Part shown: piece by piece, positions 45,519 to 53,210 of the stretch
Layout of the letters: each line of letters starts with the position of its first letter
Numbering within the stretch: the stretch's first letter is position 1
Origin: Catenaria anguillulae PL171
Lineage: Eukaryota > Blastocladiomycota > Blastocladiomycetes > Blastocladiales > Catenariaceae
Assembly: GCA_002102555.1 (NCBI GenBank)
Contig: MCFL01000170.1
Coordinates: forward strand, 1 to 53,210
Length of the DNA stretch: 53,210 nt
Direction of reading: 5' to 3'
Made by a program: the position numbers and the translations under genes
Notes under the pieces: model-generated
Databases searched by the model: none
Told to the model about the DNA's origin: nothing
What the model saw: only the letters and a program-made list of their open reading frames with translations

Positions 45519-47596
45519 TTACAAGAGACCTGACTCGAGCCACCACTGCTCCACGACTGCCGACTTGCACACACTCAACACATCCGCAGGAACACACAAC
45601 TTTGAGATCTTGCCGCACTTCCACTTGCTCAACCACCACTCGAGCACATGCATATGCCCGGCGGCCGTCGCCCTACCCATGGCCGCCTGCGTATACACGA
45701 GCGACTTTGGCTCGTGATTCTGGACAAGGTACTCCAACTTTGCCACATCGCCCTCGCCCGAATGCCAATCCATGGCCATGGAATGCACTTGCACGCTCAC
45801 ACCCAGCTCGTCCCGCCACACGTCCAAAAACTGCAAGTCGCCCCAATGGGTCAAGCTGGAAACGCCCATGAGCGCCAACCCATACCGTTTCCACACAAGC
45901 GCCGCCACATCGGGCCTTGCCCTGGCCAGCCCCGTAATCGCACGCTGCGTATACCTGACCTCAACCCTGCCCAATCGCGCCTGCTCCATCCACCACCGGA
46001 CAACATGCACATGTCCGGCGGCACATGCGCCATCCAACGCCTCGTGTGAATACTTGAGCGGGTATCCCGACTGAACCCACCACTCGAGCACATGCACACG
46101 GCCATGGGCAGCCGCTTCGTCCATGACATGCTTGTCATATTCGACCGCGACCCCGGATCGCGTCATCCACCAGTCGACCACGGCCACATGGCCCGCGGCA
46201 CATGCTGCGTCGAGCAACCCAGACCCAAGCAGGGCACTTGCGCTTGTGGGATGCAACAAGCCCGTGGATTTCCACCATTGCAAAATGTGCGTGTGGCCTG
46301 CATCGGTTGCGCGAATCAGCGCCATGGGCTCAAACCGACGTGGCATGGGCTTGGTCGCAGCGTCCAAGTCGTGCGTGGTCCACCACCATTGCAACACGTC
46401 AAGGTACCGTGCGCCGAGGCAATTGTCTTGTAATTCGTTTTGGCGTGCGGCTTGTACCCAGAGCAAGTGGCGAGCCAAGGGAGCAAATGCGCGTGGCCGT
46501 GTTTGGTTGCGAGGTAGTAGGGTTCGTTGGACGAGGTCACAGCCGACCCCGTTGCGCTGGCGGCGCGCCATGGTGTCGAGATGGATGATGAGCGGCCATA
46601 GCCGCCGCCGCGTTGGCGGCCACCCGGTTTCGTCAACGGAGCGGGGATAGCTGGTGCGGGTGGGTGCGCGTGAATCCATTGGACAGTGTCGAGATTGCCG
46701 GCCACAATGGCGGCAGATAACACGTCGTGCTGGTTGCCCACGTACCAGCATTTGGAAGCGAGACATTGCAGGGCTATCAAGTTGCCCTCGGATGCGGCGG
46801 CCAGCGACATGGCTTGCATATCTTGACTCAGCCACGTTGAATTGCTGACAACCGCTCGATTTGCGTCCCACCAATGCAAGACATGATTGTGGCCGTTTTC
46901 GATCGCTCGCACAAGTAAAGCGTTTGTGTTGCGTGTTGTCGTTGTCGTCGTCGTCAGTGGCAGCAAGTGTTGAACGCACCAGTCAAGAACCTCAACATGG
47001 CCGCCCTCTGCGGCATGGGCCAGGATCTGGGGACACTTGAGCGCGAGCCCATACCTCAAGTGCGCCGTGCGAAGCCACCACTCGAGCACATGTAAATGAC
47101 CGTGGCGTGCCGCTAAATGCATGGCCGCATCCGAATACTTGACCTCGCCCAGGGCCCCACAATGGTCCACCCACCACTGTAACACGTGCACATGTCCGTT
47201 GGCGCTTGCCTTGTCCACGGCGTCCGCCGTCCAGCTGAGCCACAAGTGGAACCGGTGGGAATACAGCCAGTGCAGGGCGGCCACATGCCCGTGCTCACTT
47301 GCCAAATCCATTGCGTGCCGACACGCCGGCGCGCGGGTGGTGGCCAGGAGGTGGCTGAGAAGCCAAGAGTCGCCGACCTTGGCGGCCGTGTCAAACGAGA
47401 CGCTTGGCAGTTGCGCAAGAGCCGTTTTGGTCGCTGTGGGAATGAGAGGACGCGGCAGGACGTGCAGGAGGGTGAGGAGTGAGTGAGGACCTGTTTTGCC
47501 ATTGCTTGAGACGGGATACAGGTCCCAGAGGAGGCCGTCCATGGCCAACATGCGAACGGAAATGGCGAGAATGTGGTCCGTCAGGTCGAGGATCAT
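45519..47596 (-). CDS. DWW-repeat (ankyrin-like) protein, one frame break
   Basis: Starts MILDLTDHILAIS at 47596, and nearly the whole length is ankyrin-like units: ASANGHVHVLQWWVDHCG, AARHGHLHVLEWWLRTAHL, AAAHGRVHVLEWWVQSGYP, ACAAGHVHVVRWWMEQ. Units here are closer to classical ankyrin (GH-HVL-WW) than in the 15-20 kb pair. At about 46403-46410 the frame changes inside a repeat: codons for IASAHG are followed, one base out of register, by YLDVLQWWW. Adding one base would restore a normal unit, and no intron fits, so it is a one-base deletion or a sequence error. The joined product would be about 690 aa. Confidence 0.7.
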
Positions 47597-48015
47597 TTTG
47601 GCATGATGATTTGCTTCGGGAGGCGGAGTTTATGCTTCAAGTTGGCTGGCTTCCTGAGTTGACTGTGACTGCCAGTGTGACTATGCGATAAGCCTCACTT
47701 GAATTTGTAGATGGGAGAGGCCATGTACCTCGATGTACATGTAATACATGTCTGGACTGTTGTGTCTGACTCATTTCTCCCGACTCATCTCATGCGTGCA
47801 GAACCGATCGGGGCGACAAACACAGAGCCCAATCATGTCAATGAAAGCTGGACAGCAGGGACAGAGAGAGAGAGAGACAAGACAAGTACTAACAGTATAT
47901 ACGACTGCGCATACAACGGACCAGAAGAGAGACCCAGCCAAGAAGAGAAAAAGAAAGATTTGTGGCTCACAAAAGACCAAAACAAACAAAGAACATGATC
48001 AACATTTCCCAATCT
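47597..48015. other. Intergenic region
   Basis: About 420 bp between the start of the DWW-repeat gene and the end of citrate synthase, both on the minus strand. A (GA)n run lies at about 47863-47877 and a palindromic ATGTACATGTAATACATGT stretch at about 47732-47750. No gene is seen. Confidence 0.4.
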
Positions 48016-49561
48016 TTACTTCTTGATAACCAACTTCTTCAGCGACTCGGTCGACATGGACTTGGGCCGCTCGAGGGGCAAGCCAAGGGCACGACTCCAA
48101 ATCAATCCGCTCAAGCAACCAAGAGCACGCGACACGCCAAACAAGACGGTGTAGTAATCCTGCTCCACCATGCCATAGTGCTGCAACAGGACGCCAGAGT
48201 GGGCGTCCACGTTGGGCCAGGGGTTCTTTGTCTTGCCGTGCTCGGTCAAGACGCCGGGCACAATGTTGTAGAGCTGCGAAACAAGCTGGAACATTTGGTC
48301 CTGGGGCAAGTGCTTGATGGCAAACTCGCGCTGGCACGTGTAGCGCGGGTCCGTCTTGCGCAAAACGGCGTGGCCGTATCCCGGAACAACTTGGCCAGAC
48401 TTGAGCGTCTTCCACACATAGTTGCGAATGGCCGCGTCCGACGTGTCGGCGCCGAGCTCGGCCTTCATCTTGAGAATCCACCGCAACACCTCTTGGTTGG
48501 CGAGACCGTGGAGCGGGCCGGCAAGGCCGTTGAGTGCGGCCGAGAAGGACAAGTACGGGTCCGAAAGAGCCGATCCCACAAGGTGCGACGTGTGGGCAGA
48601 CACGTTGCCGCCCTCGTGGTCAGAGTGGATCGTCAGGTACAAGCGCATAAGCTCGACAAACTTCGGGTCCGTGTACCCAAGCATGTGGGCAAAGTTGGCC
48701 GACCAGTCCAAGGTCGGGTCCACGGCGGGCAACTTGCCGTCCTTGTACACATTGCGGTAGATGCGCGCAGCCACAACGGGCAGCTTGGCAATCAAGTCCA
48801 TCGAGTCCTCGTACACGTATTGCCAGTAGGTCGACTTGTGGACACCCTGGTTGTAGGCCTTGGCAAAGGCAGACTCGCCTTGCAGGGCCGTCACGGCCAA
48901 CGAGAATTGCGACATGGGGTGCAACGTGTTGGGGCACCGGTCGATAATGTCCTCGACATAGCTGGGCAAGTGCGAGCGAGCGGCCCACTCGGCGGAAATG
49001 GCCTGCACTTGTTCGGCAGTGGGCACCTCGCCCGTCAAGAGCAAGTAGAAGAGCGCCTCAGGCAAGGGCTCCTCACCGTTGGGTGCCTTGGGCAACAGCT
49101 TTTGGCACTCGGGGATGGTGAGGCCACGGAAGCGAATGCCCTCCTCGGGGTCGAGCACCGACCCTTCCCAAATGAGGCCCTTGATGCCGCGCATGCCGCC
49201 GTAGATCATGTCGACCGTGACGGTGCCGCAAGCAGCGTCGCCGTATTGGGCGCGGAACTCCTTGATTTCGGCTTGGCGTTCGGGAATCAGTTCCGTGAGG
49301 CGGTCCTTGAGCGACTGGGGCTTGGCCGTGGCGAGGGTGCGGACGGCCGAGGCCTTTGACCAGGCCGACGACTACAAGGCGACGGAAATCAAGGTGGAGG
49401 ATGAGCGACTGAATCCTGGAATCCGATCCGATCCGATCCGAGCTGAGCTGAGCTGAGCTGAGCTGAGCTGAGCTGAGCTGAGCTGAGCTGAGCTGAGCTG
49501 AGCTGAAGGCATAGCATACCCGGGCAAAGGAGCGGGCCAAGGGGCGGGCGAGCGAGTACAT
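48016..49561 (-). CDS. CIT1: Mitochondrial citrate synthase
   Basis: Condenses oxaloacetate with acetyl-CoA in the TCA cycle. Exons 49561-49520 and 49371-48016 (148-nt phase-0 intron) make 465 aa. The N-terminus ([14 protein letters not shown], then [17 protein letters not shown]) is Arg/Ser-rich with no acid, as for a mitochondrial targeting peptide, and the exon junction falls inside it. Catalytic residues are His302 ([11 protein letters not shown]), His348 ([15 protein letters not shown]) and Asp403 ([10 protein letters not shown]). Their spacing is identical to pig His274/His320/Asp375. [20 protein letters not shown] is intact. The C-terminus LVIKK is not a peroxisomal SKL signal. It is divergent from eIF3c. 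Confidence 0.97.
49421..49505 (+). repeat. Pentanucleotide tandem repeats in the citrate synthase intron
   Basis: Four copies of ATCCG (49421-49440) are followed directly by thirteen copies of AGCTG (49441-49505). On the coding strand the array begins only about 14 nt after the 5' splice site and fills nearly half of the 148-nt intron. Each AGCT is self-complementary. The array ends well before the acceptor. Copy number is likely to vary between isolates. Confidence 0.95.
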
Positions 49562-50236
49562 GGCGGTGATTGGGCGGCGGATGCAAAGTATTCAGAACAG
49601 AGTAGGATACTTAAGGTGCACGACACACGAGACTGGCAGATCCACGGTTGAAAGCAACTTCCAAGAGCGAGGGTGAGGGTGAGGATGAGAGAATGGGAGG
49701 GCAACGGGGCCTTTTGAGGATACCGAGAAGTGACGATCACGGAGATGGAGATGATGGAAGCACTCGGAACGAATGATGATGCGTGCAAACACCCTCACAG
49801 GCTAGGTGACAACTGACAAGTTGACGATCGCGTCCAATCCAGTTTGGTGTTGTCCCCAAGAGTGATGCAAGATTGGCGTGTGCCGACCAACCAACGATGT
49901 GGTTCCGATAACGCCCCCATTGCTTAGGAGTGCCCCAAGTGACCTCACGTGACGACGCCCAAACAAACATTGCTACCATGAGAGACGCCGCAAGCCACCG
50001 ACCGACCTCGCAATCGCACACGGACGATACCGGTACCATATTGCCCCTGATCGTATCGCTGCACGCACACACTCGGCAACACTCGTCGCAACCGCTTGCG
50101 AACGACCACTCACCGCCGCCCGACTGATCGACCGACACCCGTCCGCACCCTCCTCCACCGACGCACTTCTTCGGCAGGCTGCGAACCAAGAACGCTCGAT
50201 CACACACACACACCCCAGCCCGACCACCACGCAATC
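49562..50236. promoter_or_regulatory. Shared upstream region of citrate synthase and eIF3c
   Basis: 675 bp between two divergent ATGs. It has a short (GAGGGT) run near 49668-49683 on the citrate synthase side and C/A-rich sequence with a (CA)n run at about 50203-50214 in the presumed eIF3c leader. No specific regulatory site is named. Confidence 0.45.
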
Positions 50237-52930
50237 ATGTCGTTCCGCAAACCCACGCCGGCACGCCCGGCGCCCGCCTCCGACTCGGGCTCGTCCTCGG
50301 ACGACGACTCGTCTGCCGCACGACCCTCGGGCTTCTTCTCCAAGGCCGCAAAGCCCGCAAAGATCACCAAATCAAAGTGGTTTGCCTCGCGCATTCGCGA
50401 CGCCAGCTCATCCGAAGACGACTCGGATGCGTCCACGTCGACCGAGGACGACGACGACACGTCGAGCGATGAGGCCACGTCCAGTGATGACGACTCTGAC
50501 TCGTCGAGCGACGATGAGCAGGTTGTGGACGACAAGGCAAAGCCCGCCCATCGGTTCCTCAAGACGCCCGCCTCCTCGGCCTCCGCAAAGCAGGCTGCCG
50601 AGTCGTCGTCCAGTGACTCGGACGACTCGTACTTTGACGACTCGGACGATTCCGATTCCGACTCGGATGACTCGGACGATGACCGCCCGATCGACCCAGC
50701 CCAGCGTCGCTTGCGCTGGCTCAAGGATGAGTACCTCTCTGGTGACGCTGCGCCCGCCAAGCGCACTGGCCCAACTCCCAAGCCGTCTGCCGCCGTGCCC
50801 ACCACAAAGACCAAGGGTCGCAACTTGGAGGCAACCGTCGAGTCGGACGATGAGGCCGACGGCTTGGTTGCCGGTGCGCAGCGCAAGGCGGCCGGCGCCA
50901 CGGCCGATGGCAAGCCTGAAAAGGATGCCGCAGATCAATTGCTGGGCGATGCCAATGCTCAGAATGTGCTCGAGAAGTTGACGGAAGTCTCGCTTGCTCG
51001 TGGTAAGAAGGTAAGTTGTGCTATTCTTTCAATCTCTCTCTTTCAACCTCAGGAACACGCACTGACACATGATTGATGTTTCAAGTCGACCGACCGCGAA
51101 ACCATCGCCACGGCTCTGACCCGCCTCTCGACATTGCGCCGCTTCCCTTCCAAAAAGTCAAGATCCTCATGGCGCTCGCCTCGTGCCACTTTGACTCAAT
51201 CTCGTCCACCTCGGGCGCCTACATGCCCCCCGCGCAATGGAAGCTTGCCGCCTTTGCGCCTCGCATCCATCCTCGACCTGCTGGCCGCCCACCCGGCGCT
51301 CGTCCTCCGTGAAGACCTCGACGCCGACGACGACGATGCGGCCGCGGCCGCCATCAAGGAGCACGGCCCCTCGGCCGCACCCACCAACATCAAGGGCTCC
51401 CTCGTCGGCATGCTTGAGCGTCTGGACGAGGAATTGACAAAGTCGCTTGTGGCCATGGACGTGGGCACGCCCGAGTTTCTTGAGCGCTTGCGCGAGGAAG
51501 TCACCGTGTACACGCTGCTGTTGCGCACCGAGGCGTATGCGCGTCGCGTCAATGACCAAGACGCCACGGCGCGTGCTGTTTTGCGCCGTCTCGAGCACAC
51601 ATACAACAAGCCAGGCCAGCTCGTCCGCACCTTGCACAAGTTTGTCGTTTCGACGCACCTCAACGGCGATGATTTCGGCTTGGCACTTGACGTGCACGCC
51701 CTCGCATCCTACTTGTACGCGCACGGCGCCGACCGGTTGCGCACGCGTGCCGTGCTGTGCCATGTGACGCATCATGCCGTGCACGACAAGTTCCATGCCG
51801 CCCGCGACATGTTGCTCATGTCGGGGTTGCAAGATGCCATCAAGACGGCCGATGTGGCCACTCAAGCCCTGTACAACCGCGCGCTCGTGTTTATCGGTCT
51901 GTGCGCGTTCCGTGCCGGGCTCATGAAGGAAGCTCACAATGCATTGCACGAGTTGCTTGCCCCGGGCAACCAGGTGGCGCGCGAGCTCGTCAACCACGGA
52001 TCGGTGCAGCCCGTCAATTTGGAGCTTGTGAGGCCGTTTACCTGACTGCCTCGATGATGCTCGAGGTGCCCTACATGGCGGCCAACCCGCACGATGCGGG
52101 CAAGCGCAGGCTTTGGGCAAAGACGTTCCGCCGCAACTTTGAGATCATGGACCGCAATGCCTTCCAAGGCCCGCCCGAAAACACGCGCGATCACATCATG
52201 GCGTGCGCAAAGCTCATGATGCAGGGCGAATGGAGCAAGGCCGCCGAGTACCTGACGAGCGTGCGCGTGTGGGTGTATGTTGGCGGTCACTCGGTCGACA
52301 AGGTCAAGGACATGCTTGTGGTCAAGGTCAAGGAAACCGCACTTGTTGCCTGGGTCCACCAGCTTGCCGTCGCAGGCACCGCAGAGTCCATGTCGCTGGC
52401 GCAACTGGCCGCCACGTTTGACGTGCCGCTCAACCGAGTCCACTCGCTGCTCGCGCAACTCATTGTGGGAGGCGATCTCGCAGGCAAGCTCGACGGCGTC
52501 CACGGCGCGCTCGTTCTCGCATCGTCCTCGTCGACAGCGTCCGTGTCGGGTGGGGCCGTGCCCGCGGCAGCCGCAGGCAGGTCCGCTAACAAGGTCCAAT
52601 GGCTCACCAACCAACTGGCTGAAAAGCTCATGGCCATTGCCGATGGTAACGACAAGATCTTGGCCACGCGCTCCGCCGCCGAGCACTATGGCCAGCACGG
52701 GCCCTCGCACCGTGGCGGCGATCCGCGGCGGACGTGGGGGACGTGGCGGCAACCGTGGCGGTGATCGCCAGCAACGTGGTGGCGGGCGTGGCGGCCGTGG
52801 TGGTCGTGGCGGCGGTCGCGGCGGTAACCGTGGTGGGAACCGTCAGCAAGGGGGCGACAGGCGCGAAGATGGCGGCGACAACAAGAATCGCAAGTATAAC
52901 AAGAACAAGGCTGCATCCAACGAGGCGTAG
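50237..52930 (+). CDS. EIF3C: Translation initiation factor eIF3 subunit c, frame broken at four sites
   Basis: A core eIF3 subunit that binds eIF1/eIF5 and the 40S ribosome. Exon 1 50237-51010 encodes the Ser/Asp-rich acidic N-terminus typical of eIF3c/Nip1. The intron 51011-51085 (GTAAGT...AAG, phase 0) leads to STDRETIATALTRL. The rest matches the family (LPFQKVKILMALASCHFD, SGAYMPPAQWKLAA, HGADRLRTRAVLCHV, MMLEVPYMAANP, and a PCI winged helix near SMSLAQLAATFDVPLNRVHS), ending in an Arg/Gly-rich tail. The family frame is kept only by changing register at about 51136 (one base short), 51253-51255 (one T extra), 52026 (one T short) and 52719 (one base extra). Four breaks in an otherwise conserved essential gene point to sequence errors. 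Confidence 0.93.
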
Positions 52931-53210
52931 GCCGTAGGCACTCACTTCATTGATTGTGTGTGAGCATTTGTAGCTCGTGTTTTTTTTTTTCTCATTTCGT
53001 TACATTGCTTCTTTCGTTGCTCATGTTTCGGTTTTTGTTTTCGTTTATTGTTCCGCCAATATGCGTACACGTATACACTCCAAGGTGTAGTTTTATCTTT
53101 TCCTTGTCAACTTGTGTACATGAGTTCACCATAGCTATGTATAGCATTCAGCGTTTCAGGGTTCCCAAGTTGCCTGCCGGTTTGACAGTGCGGGGGATCA
53201 AGGCAAAACT
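52931..53210. other. eIF3c 3' flank to window end
   Basis: 280 bp, with a run of ten or more T at about 52980-52990 and further T-rich sequence, as expected of a 3' untranslated region. No gene is seen. Confidence 0.5.

Noticed and set aside
49421-49505. Pentanucleotide array as a telomere or satellite repeat
   Set aside because: Only 85 bp, inside an intron of a housekeeping gene, and the unit does not resemble known fungal telomere repeats.
1-53210. tRNA, rRNA, CRISPR and retroelement content
   Set aside because: Scanning by eye found no tRNA A/B-box pair, no rRNA-like stretch, no regularly spaced direct repeats and no reverse-transcriptase, integrase or capsid-like frame.

Overview
The window reads as nuclear DNA of a zoosporic fungus. 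The genes are spliced with short introns (about 50-150 nt) and encode standard eukaryotic proteins: exportin-1, eIF3c, citrate synthase, ATG5, a USP7-type deubiquitinase, POT1, aprataxin, VMA21 and PET100. A family of proteins built from about 29-residue ankyrin-like 'DWW...LKYT' repeats makes me think of Blastocladiomycota (Allomyces/Catenaria relatives). That placement is inference from memory of the family, not a search result. No tRNA, rRNA, CRISPR array, transposase, reverse transcriptase or virus-like gene was recognised.

Layout. (1) 1-15.5 kb is framed by a 1,800-bp inverted repeat (1-1800 and 12004-13803), identical wherever I compared it. Each arm carries a convergent POT1/aprataxin pair; the left POT1 is cut by the window edge. 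The 10.2-kb spacer holds an unrecognised small gene whose 3' end lies inside the left arm, an unrecognised 446-codon gene, PET100, exportin-1, and a decayed, inverted relative of the 446-codon gene cut exactly at the right arm's border. (2) 15.6-20.3 kb: two head-to-head DWW-repeat genes. (3) 21.2-30.1 kb: a secreted subtilase, an ABCC-type transporter with an in-frame stop, and a leucine-rich-repeat membrane protein with nearly one exon per repeat. (4) 30.3-38.8 kb: VMA21 and ATG5 (divergent), an unrecognised membrane protein, and USP7. (5) 39.0-47.6 kb: a 1,601-aa SNF2/SHPRH-like protein whose ATPase motifs look dead, then two more DWW-type genes. (6) 48.0-53.2 kb: mitochondrial citrate synthase and eIF3c, divergent.

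How the genes relate. Most are independent housekeeping genes in a compact genome. Two functional themes stand out. POT1 and aprataxin both act on DNA ends and sit tail to tail 25 bp apart. ATG5 and VMA21 share a 303-bp promoter region and both feed vacuole/autophagy function. Exon joins were deduced by eye from splice signals, reading-frame phase and family similarity; they agree in phase in every model given below except where stated.

Reliability. eIF3c, an essential gene, contains four single-base frame breaks. The base-level accuracy of this sequence is therefore doubtful, and the isolated frame breaks or stops in the DWW genes and the ABC transporter may be sequence errors rather than real decay.
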